DNA from: Morococcus cerebrosus
Lineage (GTDB): Bacteria > Pseudomonadota > Gammaproteobacteria > Burkholderiales > Neisseriaceae
Direction: 5' to 3'
Assembly: GCF_022749515.1 (NCBI RefSeq)
Contig: NZ_CP094242.1
Location: forward strand, 682,001-746,000
Length of the DNA stretch: 64,000 bases
In this document: positions 43,689 through 52,236 of the stretch, piece by piece
How the letters are laid out: every line of letters begins with the position of its first letter
How positions within the stretch are numbered: the stretch's first letter is position 1
Position numbers and translations under genes: made by a program
The notes under the pieces: generated by a model
Databases searched by the model: none
What the model was told of the DNA's origin: nothing
The model's input: the letters and a program-made list of their open reading frames with translations, nothing else

Positions 43689-44711
43689 TTAGGATTCCGT
43701 TTCCGCCAATTCCTCTGCTGCTTTTTGAACCATGTCCGGCGTGAGTTTGTTCAGACAGTCGGTGTGTCCCAGCGGGCATTCGCGTTTGAAGCAGGGCGAG
43801 CATTCGAGGTGCAGGCTGACGATTTTGGCTTTTTGGCTCAAGGGCGGGGTGTGGTCGGGGCTGGACGAGCCGTAGGCGGCGACGAGTTTGCGGTCTAGGG
43901 CGGCGGCGAGGTGCATCAGGCCGCTGTCGTTGCAGACGACGGTGTCGGCGCAGGAGAGCAGGTCAATCGCTTCGGAAAGGTTGGTTTTGCCGCAGAGGTT
44001 GGTGCAGTGGTCGTCTGAAAGGCGGTTGATTTTTTCGGCGATGTCGAAATCTTTTTGCGAGCCGAACAGCCAAACCTGCCAACCTTCCGCCAGATAGCGG
44101 CGGCCGAGTTCGGCGAAATGGCGCGCGGGCCAGCGTTTGGCGGGGCCGTATTCCGCGCCCGGACAGAAGGCGAGAACGGGTTTGTTCGTGTTTAAGCCGT
44201 ATTTGGCAAGGGCGGCGGCGCGGCTTTCGGGGGAAATGGTGAAACGCGGGTTATCGGAATGTCCGTTGAAGTCCGCCTGCGTCGGATGGGCGAGGGCGGT
44301 GTAGCGGTCGACCATCAGGGGCAGGGCGGCTTTGTCGAGTTTGCGGATGTCGTTCAATAAAAAATAACGCGATTCGCCGACGTAGCCGGTGCGCTGTTTG
44401 ATGCCGGTGGCGAAGGCGATGAGGGCGGATTTGAGCGAACCGGGCAGGACGATAACTTGGTCGTAACCTTGTTTACCCAGTTCGCGCCCGATGCGCCAGC
44501 GTTTTTTCAGTTCCAACGCGCCGTGTCCGAACGGGTTTTCGATGACGCGGCTGATTTCGGGCATACGCTCGAACACCGCCATCGACCATTTGGGTGCGAA
44601 TGCGTCTATGGTGCAGCCGGGATGGAGTTCGTGCAGGCGGCGGTAAAGCGGCTGGGTCATGACGCAGTCGCCGATCCAGCTCGGGGTGATGATGAGGATT
44701 TTTTTGGACAT
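43689..44711 (-). CDS. waaF: ADP-heptose:LPS heptosyltransferase II
   Basis: A 340-residue GT-9 glycosyltransferase that adds the second heptose to the lipooligosaccharide inner core at the inner-membrane face. The start is the ATG at 44711 (MSKKILIITPSWIGDCVM). The acceptor-side motif is IGDCVMTQPLYRRL and the donor-side region CPGAEYGPAKRWP; NDSGLMHLAAAL and a Cys-rich end (LECSPCFKRECPLGHTDC) match WaaF. An in-frame uptake sequence encodes NRLSDDHCT. It is probably monocistronic. Confidence 0.94.
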   Translation of the reverse strand: MSKKILIITPSWIGDCVMTQPLYRRLHELHPGCTIDAFAPKWSMAVFERMPEISRVIENPFGHGALELKKRWRIGRELGKQGYDQVIVLPGSLKSALIAFATGIKQRTGYVGESRYFLLNDIRKLDKAALPLMVDRYTALAHPTQADFNGHSDNPRFTISPESRAAALAKYGLNTNKPVLAFCPGAEYGPAKRWPARHFAELGRRYLAEGWQVWLFGSQKDFDIAEKINRLSDDHCTNLCGKTNLSEAIDLLSCADTVVCNDSGLMHLAAALDRKLVAAYGSSSPDHTPPLSQKAKIVSLHLECSPCFKRECPLGHTDCLNKLTPDMVQKAAEELAETES

Positions 44712-44753
44712 GGTGGTAGGGTAGGTTTGTATTGCGCGATATTGTAGCCGATT

Positions 44754-44794
44754 TAAAAAGGTCGTCTGAAAAACATTTTCAGACGACCTTTTTG
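44754..44794 (-). terminator. DUS-pair hairpin terminator after cold-shock/excalibur gene
   Basis: A facing pair with a 6-nt loop and flanking A/T runs, 12 bp past the excalibur gene stop. Confidence 0.8.
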
Positions 44795-44805
44795 CATTGT
44801 GGCGA

Positions 44806-45471
44806 TTAATGCCAACGGCTGTCGTTTTCGCACGGAATACCGTCATGATCACCGTCCATTTTGGTGTTTGGGCAGTTTTTGATAAAAAATTCCGCCTCTT
44901 CCAAAGAGTTCATTTGGGAACAGTGCTGACGACCGTCGCATTTGAATGCAGTGGTAGTGTCGGTGGTGGCAGCGGAGCCGGTTGAAGCAGTTGAACCGTG
45001 TTTGAAAGCAGTACGCCCGCTTGCCGCGTCTTTCCATGCCTTGCGTTCGGCTTTCATCTTTTCGGCAACTTCGGACACCATCGTAACCGGTGCAGCCGCC
45101 GTTGTTTCCTGTACCTGACGGCGGTATTCCTGCCAATAGTTCCAGCCGAACCATCCGCCTGCGGCCAAGAGGGCAATGACGGGGATGATCCACAGGAGTT
45201 TGGAAAAGGCTGCTTTAAAAGGCTCGGGCTCGGGGGCGAAAAAGTCGGCTTCGCCGATGCAGTCGGAAGCGAAGCAGATGTTTTCCGCTTCGTCACGTCC
45301 GCGTCTGCCTTTGATGATTTCAAACGATACGCGCTGGCCTTCGGCGGGCGGGTGCGGCAGTGTGGTGAAGGCGGAGAGCGGGGCGAATATTTCCTTACCC
45401 ATGTTTTCTTCCCGGATGGCTCCGAACTTCCGGTTGTCGTTCCAGCGGATGATGGTTCCGTAATGACGCAT
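44806..45471 (-). CDS. Membrane protein with cold-shock-like and excalibur domains
   Basis: A 221-residue protein. Residues 1-65 (MRHYGTIIRWNDNRKFGAI...) resemble a cold-shock domain with part of its RNA-binding motif. A transmembrane helix lies near residues 94-113 (LWIIPVIALLAAGGWFGW). The C-terminus is an excalibur calcium-binding motif (FKCDGRQHCSQM...NTKMDGDHDGIPCE). This places a nucleic-acid-like domain on one side of the membrane and a calcium motif on the other. The start is the ATG at 45471; the extension to 45534 is AT-rich. Function unknown. Confidence 0.85.
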   Translation of the reverse strand: MRHYGTIIRWNDNRKFGAIREENMGKEIFAPLSAFTTLPHPPAEGQRVSFEIIKGRRGRDEAENICFASDCIGEADFFAPEPEPFKAAFSKLLWIIPVIALLAAGGWFGWNYWQEYRRQVQETTAAAPVTMVSEVAEKMKAERKAWKDAASGRTAFKHGSTASTGSAATTDTTTAFKCDGRQHCSQMNSLEEAEFFIKNCPNTKMDGDHDGIPCENDSRWH

Positions 45472-45649
45472 TTTATCTATATAGAATAGTTGTTGTTTAG
45501 GTCGGTATTTTAAACGAAATATATAAATGAACAAGGGGAGGGGTTGATATTTATATGTAAATTTCGGGTTTTAAAGTTAAGAAAGATATTTTTGAAAACA
45601 GGTTGTTAATATTTTTATGATTTTATGGGTGCTTTGTTGTTGTCGTGCC

Positions 45650-45717
45650 GGGGTCGTCTGAAAACTTGTTTTCATGTTTGGGGTAAACCCGTTTCGCTCG
45701 CTTTCAGACGACCTGTG
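45650..45717 (-). terminator. DUS pair after mnmC-like gene
   Basis: Two facing uptake sequences about 40 bp apart. The inner part has gtttcgctcgctttc, a relative of the 24-bp DUS-linked repeat seen at 5.4 kb. It lies just past the mnmC-like stop. Confidence 0.65.
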
Positions 45718-45724
45718 CGATGCA

Positions 45725-47341
45725 TCAAAGCAAAGGCTGCTGCCGCACGATGGCGCGGATGACGGCGCGGTTGGGGTGCAGGGCGGTGCGCAGGCGTTGG
45801 GACAGGGGCTGGGGCAGGCTGAGGATGTCGGCGGCAATGGCGGCGGCGCAGACGGGGGCGGTGGCGAGGCCGCGCGTGCCGTGGGCGGTATTGATGTAGG
45901 CGTTCGGCAGGTAGGGGCAGGGGACGTTGTCGAGGCGGTAGTTTTTGTCCAACGCGAGTTTGGCGTAGGCGGTCTGCATGGCGGCGATGTCGCCGAGCGC
46001 GCCGACGACGGGCAGGTGGTCGGGGCTGTCGCAGCGCAGGGCGGCGTGTCCTTGCGGCGGGTCAGAGAGGTCGTCTGAAACCGAACGAAGCGGGTTTTGC
46101 TCAAACAATGATTGCGCCAATGGCGGGTTGAGTTGTTGCAGGGCGGCGCGGTTGGCGGTTTCTTCGTGCAGATGCCAAGCGTCGTCGTTGCTGTTGAGGA
46201 CGAAGGTTGCGCCGTAGCAGTGTTGCCCTTGCCAGCTCGGGCTGATGTAGCTTTCGCCGGATAGGGCGCAGCGCAGGCGTTTGGAAAAACCGCTTGCCGC
46301 CGCTACGCTGGTTTGTCCGCGGATTTGGCGGAAAGGCAGAGTGGAGACGTTGGCATCGGCGGCGTTCGGGCTGTGCGCGCCCATGCAGTAAATGATGTGG
46401 CTTGCGCTGAAGCTGCCGCGCGGTGTGTGTGCCATCCAGTTTACGCCGTCGTATTCGGTAGCGGATAAGGGCGTGTCTTCGTGCAACGCAATCAGCGGAT
46501 GATTCAGCAAGGCGCGGACGACGGCGGGCGGGTTCAGCCATACGCCCTGAGGCCAGTAGAGGCCGTCTGAAAAGACGTCTATACCTGCGATTTGCGCGGC
46601 TTCGTCGGCGGACACGCTACGGTAAAGGTGGGCGTGATGCTGCTGCAAACCCAATGCCTGATTGCGTTTGCGTTCGGCTTCGTCGAAATTGAGGTGCAAC
46701 ACGCCGTCGCCGCCCCATGCGTCGGAATCGGGCAACAGGTCTTGCAGCAGGCGGCGGGTGTAGCCGTAGCCTGCCAGCAGCAGTTCGGTCTGCTCGGTGT
46801 CGTGCGGCGAGATTTTGGCGTAGAGCAGCCCTTGGCGGTTGCCGCTGCCGCCTTGCGCCGCTTTGCCCGCTTCCAAAACGGTAACGCGCACGCCGTGTTC
46901 CGCCAGTTTACGCGCGGTCGCTGCTCCGGCAATGCCCGCGCCGATAACCAGCGCGCTTTCGGGCGGGGTGATGGCTTGAGGTCGTCTGAACCAAGGTTTG
47001 ACGGGCTTGGGCGCGGCTTGCGGTACGGCTTCGGTCTGCCATTCGATAGGGGCGAAATGTTCGTACAGGCTGTCGGCGCGGTGCGGCGGGACAAGCCAGA
47101 TATGCACGTCGGGCAACAGGTTTTCCAGAAAGTTGACGCTGTTGAACTGAAGGCATTTCACGGCTTGGTCGAGGCGGGTTTTCAGACGACCTTCCAACTC
47201 GGTCGGGGCATCGGACAAAGGAAAATTGGGCATGCGGTTTTCGCTCAGACAGGCAACCAGATGCAGCGGCGCGGGATGAGTTTCGATCACGCGGGCAAGT
47301 TCGGCGGGGGCGGGCGGGGTGTTCCAAGCGAGGATGGGCAT
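45725..47341 (-). CDS. FAD-dependent tRNA U34 oxidoreductase, MnmC C-terminal type
   Basis: A 538-residue flavoprotein. The dinucleotide motif VIGAGIAGAATARKLAEHG (about residue 131) and GGSGNRQGLLYAKISPHD match the oxidoreductase half of MnmC, which converts cmnm5U34 to nm5U34. The first ~120 residues do not show the S-adenosylmethionine motifs of the methyltransferase half in E. coli MnmC (668 residues). Uptake-sequence DNA is translated in frame at several places (EGRLKTRL, WFRRPQA, FEQNPLRSVSDDLSD), the last also carrying a fragment of the 24-bp repeat. These fall in likely loops. Confidence 0.8.
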   Translation of the reverse strand: MPILAWNTPPAPAELARVIETHPAPLHLVACLSENRMPNFPLSDAPTELEGRLKTRLDQAVKCLQFNSVNFLENLLPDVHIWLVPPHRADSLYEHFAPIEWQTEAVPQAAPKPVKPWFRRPQAITPPESALVIGAGIAGAATARKLAEHGVRVTVLEAGKAAQGGSGNRQGLLYAKISPHDTEQTELLLAGYGYTRRLLQDLLPDSDAWGGDGVLHLNFDEAERKRNQALGLQQHHAHLYRSVSADEAAQIAGIDVFSDGLYWPQGVWLNPPAVVRALLNHPLIALHEDTPLSATEYDGVNWMAHTPRGSFSASHIIYCMGAHSPNAADANVSTLPFRQIRGQTSVAAASGFSKRLRCALSGESYISPSWQGQHCYGATFVLNSNDDAWHLHEETANRAALQQLNPPLAQSLFEQNPLRSVSDDLSDPPQGHAALRCDSPDHLPVVGALGDIAAMQTAYAKLALDKNYRLDNVPCPYLPNAYINTAHGTRGLATAPVCAAAIAADILSLPQPLSQRLRTALHPNRAVIRAIVRQQPLL

Positions 47342-47504
47342 GGCGGGGTCGTCTGAAAAAGTGGGGAAACGGATAAAAGTATCTCAGTAATTTTTATCGT
47401 CTTTTATCATCAATTTTTAGTGTAAATGATTGATGAATTTTGTTATTCCAGCCTGCGCGGGAATGACGGGATATGCGTATTTGGGATTTGAACGGATGGT
47501 TATT

Positions 47505-47548
47505 AAAGGTCGTCTGAAAACTTGGCAATCGGGTTTCAGACGACCTTT
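47505..47548 (-). terminator. DUS-pair hairpin terminator after nadK
   Basis: A facing pair, 6 bp past the nadK stop. A decayed dRS3-like palindrome (attccagcctgcgcgggaat) lies at 47446-47465. Confidence 0.8.
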
Positions 47549-47553
47549 GGTGT

Positions 47554-48444
47554 TTATACGAGCTGTTCGCCCCAATGCAGTTTTTGGCGCAGGGTTCGGA
47601 AGTATTGGTAGTCGGTGGGGTGGAGGATGCGCAGGGGGTTGTGGTAGCGGCGGATGATGATGCGGTCGAGGTTTTGTACGTCGATGAAGGATTGTCCGTC
47701 GAAATGGACGCGGGCGTCGCCGCTTTGGGTAACGAGGATTTCGATTTCAGAGGTGTCGGGAATGGCGATGGGGCGGTTGGTCATGGATTGGGGGCAGATG
47801 GGCACGAGGGTGAAGGCGTGCAAGCCTGCCTGCATGATGGGGCCGCCGGCGGCAAGGGAGTAGGCGGTGGAGCCGGTGGGGGTGGAGACGATGAGGCCGT
47901 CGGAACGCTGGGTATAGACGAATTCTTGGTTGATGAAGACTTCGAACTCTATCATTTGTCCGGCACCGCCGCGCGAGAGAACGGCGTCGTTGAGGGCGAG
48001 GGCGCGGTGGAAGGTTTGTCCGTCGCGGACGAGGGCGGCTTCGATGAGGATGCGCTCTTCGGGCAGGTATTTGCCTTCGAGGACGGGCAGCAGCTCTTCG
48101 GTCATGTTTTCGCGGGGGATTTGGGTGAGGAAGCCTAAATGCCCTTGGTTGATGCCGATAACGGGTACGGCGCGGGGGGCGATTTCGCGGGCGACGGAGA
48201 GGAAGGTGCCGTCGCCGCCGAGGACGATGACGAGGTCGCAGTGTTTGCCCAAGTCGGATTTGCTGACGATGTGGCAGCCGACGGTATCTTGAACATAGAT
48301 GCAGCGTTCTTCTATGCCGATTTCGTCCAGATAGACGGTGAGGCCGTGTCCCTGCAGGAAGTGGATGAGGGTGTGGGCGGTGTTTTGGATTTCGGGGGTA
48401 TTGGGGCGGGTTACGATACCGATGTTGTGAAACGGGCTGTTCAT
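47554..48444 (-). CDS. nadK: NAD kinase
   Basis: A 296-residue cytoplasmic kinase that makes NADP from NAD and ATP. The GGDGTFLSVAREI motif, NDAVLSRGG, and SPTGSTAYSLAAGGP are diagnostic. The start used is the ATG at 48444 (MNSPFHNIGIVTRP), the N-terminus usual in Neisseria; an ATG two codons upstream (48450) is also possible. The ubiJ stop is 21 bp upstream with one uptake sequence between, so ubiJ-nadK are likely cotranscribed. Confidence 0.96.
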   Translation of the reverse strand: MNSPFHNIGIVTRPNTPEIQNTAHTLIHFLQGHGLTVYLDEIGIEERCIYVQDTVGCHIVSKSDLGKHCDLVIVLGGDGTFLSVAREIAPRAVPVIGINQGHLGFLTQIPRENMTEELLPVLEGKYLPEERILIEAALVRDGQTFHRALALNDAVLSRGGAGQMIEFEVFINQEFVYTQRSDGLIVSTPTGSTAYSLAAGGPIMQAGLHAFTLVPICPQSMTNRPIAIPDTSEIEILVTQSGDARVHFDGQSFIDVQNLDRIIIRRYHNPLRILHPTDYQYFRTLRQKLHWGEQLV

Positions 48445-48465
48445 AGGCATGGGGTCGTCTGAAAA

Positions 48466-49038
48466 TTAGTCTATCCAGATGTCGCGTTCGAGCCGGTCGA
48501 GGCGTTCGTTGAGGCGGGCGACGTCGTCGCGCAGTTTGTCCACTTCTTCCATCCAGACGGACAGGGTGGCGGCGTCGATAACGGGGGATTCGGGTTCGCG
48601 GGAAAAGTCGCTGATTTGCTCGGCTATGCTTTGTCCGATTTTTTTGACGGTTTGCCCGATGTTGGCGGCGCGTTCGCTGATGCTGCCTGCGAGTGAGTCG
48701 CCGAAGATGCGGGCAAGGTCGTCTGAAGCGTAGTAGCGCAGGCTGCCGAGTATGGGCAGGACGGTCATGCCGAGCATGAGGTCGCCTTCGAGGCTGATGT
48801 CGCCGACGCCGGGTTCTTGTCCGGTCAGGATTTTGCGGATGGCGCTTTGGTGGAAGGTGATGAGGGTGTCGGCGGGTTGGTCGGCGGTTTCGAGGAAGCC
48901 GTCGTGATTGATGCGTCCGGTCAGTCCGAATCCGGCGAGGTTGAGGCTCAGGGTTTTGCCTGACAGGCGGGACAGGTCTTGTTGATGTTCCGGATTTTGC
49001 TGTATCAGGTGGTTGATAACGGGAAATAGGGCGGACAT
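48466..49038 (-). CDS. ubiJ: Ubiquinone biosynthesis accessory factor UbiJ (SCP2 domain)
   Basis: A 190-residue soluble protein. An SCP2-type lipid-binding domain covers about residues 20-110 (LNLAGFGLTGRI...TLITFHQSAIRKILTG...GDISLEGDLMLGM). A C-terminal coiled-coil ends VDKLRDDVARLNERLDRLERD. This architecture is that of UbiJ, which scaffolds aerobic ubiquinone synthesis. An in-frame uptake sequence encodes YYASDDLARI. ubiE and ubiB, its usual neighbours, are not here; nadK follows. Confidence 0.82.
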   Translation of the reverse strand: MSALFPVINHLIQQNPEHQQDLSRLSGKTLSLNLAGFGLTGRINHDGFLETADQPADTLITFHQSAIRKILTGQEPGVGDISLEGDLMLGMTVLPILGSLRYYASDDLARIFGDSLAGSISERAANIGQTVKKIGQSIAEQISDFSREPESPVIDAATLSVWMEEVDKLRDDVARLNERLDRLERDIWID

Positions 49039-49071
49039 AGGGTGTTCTCGATACTTTCGGGCTTGGGGTTG

Positions 49072-49136
49072 TATAGTGGGTGAACTTGATTTGTGCGGCG
49101 ATGTTTCGCCTTATCCTGATTTTGTCGACTCACTAC
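49072..49136. repeat. Degenerate Correia element remnant
   Basis: The left end tatagtgggtgaa and right part ccttatcctgattttgtcgactcactac match Correia ends with several changes and a deleted interior. It is intergenic, upstream of ubiJ. Confidence 0.55.
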
Positions 49137-49214
49137 GTTAAGTAAGACTGTGTTTTTTGGTTTTGGTTTTGCCGCTGCCGAAAGGTCGTCTGAAACGGTT
49201 GCGGAGCGCCAATT

Positions 49215-50009
49215 TTACAGGCTTAATCCGTCGGCGGAAACGGTATTTACAATTTTGCCGCCGCCGGTGCCGTCGGGCGCGAAATCGGGCGGTGGGAGAC
49301 CGAGTTTGGCGGCTTCGGCAGTGTAGAAATCGCGGCGGGTCGGGTGGCGCGGTTCGACGATGTTGCGGATGCGTTTGCCGTTTGGATGGAGGGTCGTCTG
49401 AAACAGGGTTTCGACGGCGATGTCGCGGTGGACGATATTGACGGGCTGGTTGCCGCCCCGAATGTTTTGCTTTTGAACGAGGCGGCTGACGGGATGGCGT
49501 TCGGTGCAATAAAGCCCGCCCAGCCGCAGGATGTCGATATTCGGCACGCCGCTGTCGAGCAGGTATTGCTCGGCGGCGACGATTTGGCGGGCGGACTCGG
49601 TTTGCGGATCGGGTGCGGAAGTTTCGTCACATTCCCGCGCTTTATCGCCGTAAACGCTGGTGCTGCTGGTGAAAATCAGATGCTGCACATTGCACGCTCG
49701 GGCAAGTTCTGCCCATTGTTTGACGGTATCGGCGTAATGCGTCAGCGAGGATGGAGGCAAAAGGCAGAACCAAACGGGTTTGTCGGCGTGGTGCTGCCAA
49801 AAGCTTGTATCGCGGGCAAGGTTCGTGCTTTGAAACACGCTGTCTTGATTGAGGTCGAGGGTGTCGAGGTGTATGGGCAGATTAATATCGTCCGAAGTCA
49901 GGCTGCGCTTGACGGCGGCGACGCGGCTGCCGTTTTCGTAAAGTTTCTGCGCCAAAGGACGGCCGAGGTAGCCTAGGCCTAAGATAGATGCGTCGGGGGA
50001 AGTATTCAT
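49215..50009 (-). CDS. NAD-dependent epimerase/dehydratase-like protein
   Basis: A 264-residue Rossmann-fold protein resembling the YeeZ group of extended SDR proteins. The cofactor motif is ILGLGYLGRPLAQKL; the middle has LIFTSSTSVYGDKA, where S and Y fit the catalytic positions. No lysine at the usual YxxxK spacing is evident, as in YeeZ-like members. An in-frame uptake sequence encodes ETLFQTTLHPNG. Substrate unknown. The next gene upstream ends 12 bp before its start. Confidence 0.82.
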   Translation of the reverse strand: MNTSPDASILGLGYLGRPLAQKLYENGSRVAAVKRSLTSDDINLPIHLDTLDLNQDSVFQSTNLARDTSFWQHHADKPVWFCLLPPSSLTHYADTVKQWAELARACNVQHLIFTSSTSVYGDKARECDETSAPDPQTESARQIVAAEQYLLDSGVPNIDILRLGGLYCTERHPVSRLVQKQNIRGGNQPVNIVHRDIAVETLFQTTLHPNGKRIRNIVEPRHPTRRDFYTAEAAKLGLPPPDFAPDGTGGGKIVNTVSADGLSL

Positions 50010-50021
50010 GCTGTTGATGGT

Positions 50022-51161
50022 TCAGATGTAGTCTTTTACGTTCGGGCTTCTGCCGAACACGGCTTCGTGCGATTGGCGGATACAGAGCCGGTTGAACATG
50101 ACGCGTTGGGTTTGGTCGCCGTCGATAATCTTCACTTTGCCTTGCAGTTTCGGCGCGTCATGATGGAAAGTATTTTTAAAATCGTGCCAGCGTGCGGCTT
50201 GCAGGTGGACGACGGCAAACATATCGTGGGAAATATTGACGCCGATGCTGATGAGTTCGGACGATGCCTGAAGGCAGAAACCGCTGTCGCCGAAGAGGCA
50301 CAGCCCTGTATCGTCGGGATAGCGGAACAGCTCGATTTTCACGGCTTGAGGTTCGGCAAAAACGGCGCAGAACAACCGCTCAAACAGCGACGGTTGTGAA
50401 ACGCCTTCGCTCAACATGCCATACAGCCCTGAGAGCCAGTTGACATAGCCGAGAAAGGAAAAATGGAAATCCTGCATGATGGATTCGATGCGTTTCGGGT
50501 CGCGGCGGCTGATGAGGCTGACGAACTCGAATCCCGCTTCGGGGAGCCGTGAACGCAGGACTTGAAGCAGGCGGTAGGCAAACGGGTTTTGATGGTTGCG
50601 GGGATTGCGCAAAATGCCGAGGAATTTGAGCCGCAGCACGCGCCACAGCGCATCGGGGACTTTGACTGAATCGGTCTGATTCAAACACGTTCTGCTCGTT
50701 TTAGCGAAACTCGCTTCGCTCGTTTTCAGACGACATCCGGGCAGCGTGCGCAGGTGTTCGCAGGCATCTTCGTAGCCGCTTTCGTGGCGGTTAAACCAGC
50801 TTTCGAGGTTGTATTGGTTGCCGGTGTTTTCAACGAAAGTCAGCGTGTAGAGGTTTTTTGCCGCCAGATTGCCGATGATGTTGACGCTTGCCACTTCGGG
50901 CAGGGCGGCCGGTTTGGCGGCGTGTTTGCGTTTTTTCCTTTCATCATGCGGCTGATGGGGATGAGTGCCAAACAAGGATAGGGGTAGCCGGTAAACATTT
51001 TGGTTTTGCGGACTGACTTGGGGATTGTGCGCATGCTGCCGTTGTTCAGTTTGGGCGATATAGTGGTGTTCCTTGGTCGGATTCGCCGTCAAAAGCGCAT
51101 AGGGCTTACTGCTGCCTTCGGGGAGCGGCTGGTCGCCTAGGATGAAAACTTGTCGGGTCAT
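50022..51161 (-). CDS. Unknown protein carrying a translated DUS repeat insert
   Basis: A 379-residue protein that I do not recognise. It has no signal peptide or membrane helix. The N-terminal ~100 residues are polar and His/Lys/Pro-rich; the C-terminal ~200 are a folded-looking domain (FEFVSLISRRDPKRIESIMQ, AVVHLQAARWHDFKNTFHHD). Around residues 143-166 the sequence CRLKTSEASFAKTSRTC is encoded by an uptake sequence followed by 24-bp repeat DNA like that at 5.4 kb, inserted in frame. It is 12 bp upstream of the epimerase-like gene on the same strand. Confidence 0.75.
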   Translation of the reverse strand: MTRQVFILGDQPLPEGSSKPYALLTANPTKEHHYIAQTEQRQHAHNPQVSPQNQNVYRLPLSLFGTHPHQPHDERKKRKHAAKPAALPEVASVNIIGNLAAKNLYTLTFVENTGNQYNLESWFNRHESGYEDACEHLRTLPGCRLKTSEASFAKTSRTCLNQTDSVKVPDALWRVLRLKFLGILRNPRNHQNPFAYRLLQVLRSRLPEAGFEFVSLISRRDPKRIESIMQDFHFSFLGYVNWLSGLYGMLSEGVSQPSLFERLFCAVFAEPQAVKIELFRYPDDTGLCLFGDSGFCLQASSELISIGVNISHDMFAVVHLQAARWHDFKNTFHHDAPKLQGKVKIIDGDQTQRVMFNRLCIRQSHEAVFGRSPNVKDYI

Positions 51162-51360
51162 GGCTTGGGAAAGGTCGTCTGAATGTGCCGATTATAGTTT
51201 ATCGGGGCAAAGATGTTCAAAATCCCTGCAATAGAGTGGAACGCAGGTTTTATGGCCGATTGAAATAAAAGGGCTGTCATTCCCGTCTGTGTTTATACAG
51301 CGACGGGATAAGGGATCAATTGCTTTGGTTTGAATTGGCTGGATTGAGTTTTCAGACGAC

Positions 51361-52110
51361 CTAAAACCGGTTTTTCAATTCCCGCAGCGCCGCGAACACT
51401 TCCAAACCGTTGTTCAATCGCTTCCCTGCCAATTCCTCAACCCGTTCGCGGACTTGGGGCAAATCGACCCGTAAAAACGGATTGATTTTGCGTTCATGCG
51501 CAAGGGTTACGGGCAGGGTCGGCGTATGTTCCGCCGCGCGTAAAGCCGCTTGAATATCGGGATTCTCCGGTTCGATAAATTCGGCGAAACGCAGGTTGGC
51601 GGCGGTGTATTCATGCGCAGGATAAAATAGCGTGTCTTTGGGCAACTGATTGAATCTTTGGAAACTGTCGTACAACTCTTCTATCGTTCCCGTAAACACC
51701 CTGCCGCAGCCGGCAGAGAATAATGTGTCGCCGCAGAAAACGTGTAAACCTTCGGCGTTTTCCAAAAGATAGCTGACGTGGCGGTCGGTATGGCCGGGCG
51801 TCGCCCACACGGTAACCAGCCCGTCGCCGAAGGGAAACTGCGTACCCGCCGTAACCGTATGCGTTGCCAAGTCAATATCCGCCTCGCCGTACACGGGCGA
51901 TTCCATAAAACCGTTTTTAAGGGATTGGACCCCGCCGATATGGTCATGATGCAGATGGGTAACCCACGTTTGCGCCAGCATCAGGCGGTTGTGGACGAGG
52001 AATACCAAAACGGGCGTGGCATCGGACGGATCGACGCAGGCGGCGTGGTTGCCGTCTTGAATCATCCAAATGTAGTTGTCGTTTAGGGCTTTGACGGGGG
52101 TGATTTTCAT
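51361..52110 (-). CDS. gloB: Hydroxyacylglutathione hydrolase (glyoxalase II)
   Basis: A 249-residue metallo-beta-lactamase-fold enzyme that hydrolyses S-lactoylglutathione, completing methylglyoxal detoxification. The binuclear metal motif is THLHHDHIGG; further ligands are in TPGHTDRHVSY, FCGDTLFSAGCGR and YPAHEYT. The start is the ATG at 52110 (MKITPVKALNDNYIW); the in-frame extension to 52182 enters uptake-sequence DNA. Length matches E. coli GloB (251). Confidence 0.95.
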   Translation of the reverse strand: MKITPVKALNDNYIWMIQDGNHAACVDPSDATPVLVFLVHNRLMLAQTWVTHLHHDHIGGVQSLKNGFMESPVYGEADIDLATHTVTAGTQFPFGDGLVTVWATPGHTDRHVSYLLENAEGLHVFCGDTLFSAGCGRVFTGTIEELYDSFQRFNQLPKDTLFYPAHEYTAANLRFAEFIEPENPDIQAALRAAEHTPTLPVTLAHERKINPFLRVDLPQVRERVEELAGKRLNNGLEVFAALRELKNRF

Positions 52111-52155
52111 GATGTGGTTTTCTGACTTGGAAATAGCAGATTTTAGCTGATGATG

Positions 52156-52200
52156 AAAAGGTCGTCTGAAAATCTTGAACAAGTTTTCAGACGACCTTTT
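52156..52200. terminator. DUS-pair hairpin between pilin-like gene and gloB
   Basis: Facing uptake sequences with an extended stem (aaaactt/aagtttt). It lies past the pilin-like gene stop and upstream of gloB, both minus strand. Confidence 0.8.
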
Positions 52201-52236
52201 GTATGAACGGATAAAAATAGCGGCAGAGGGTTCGGA

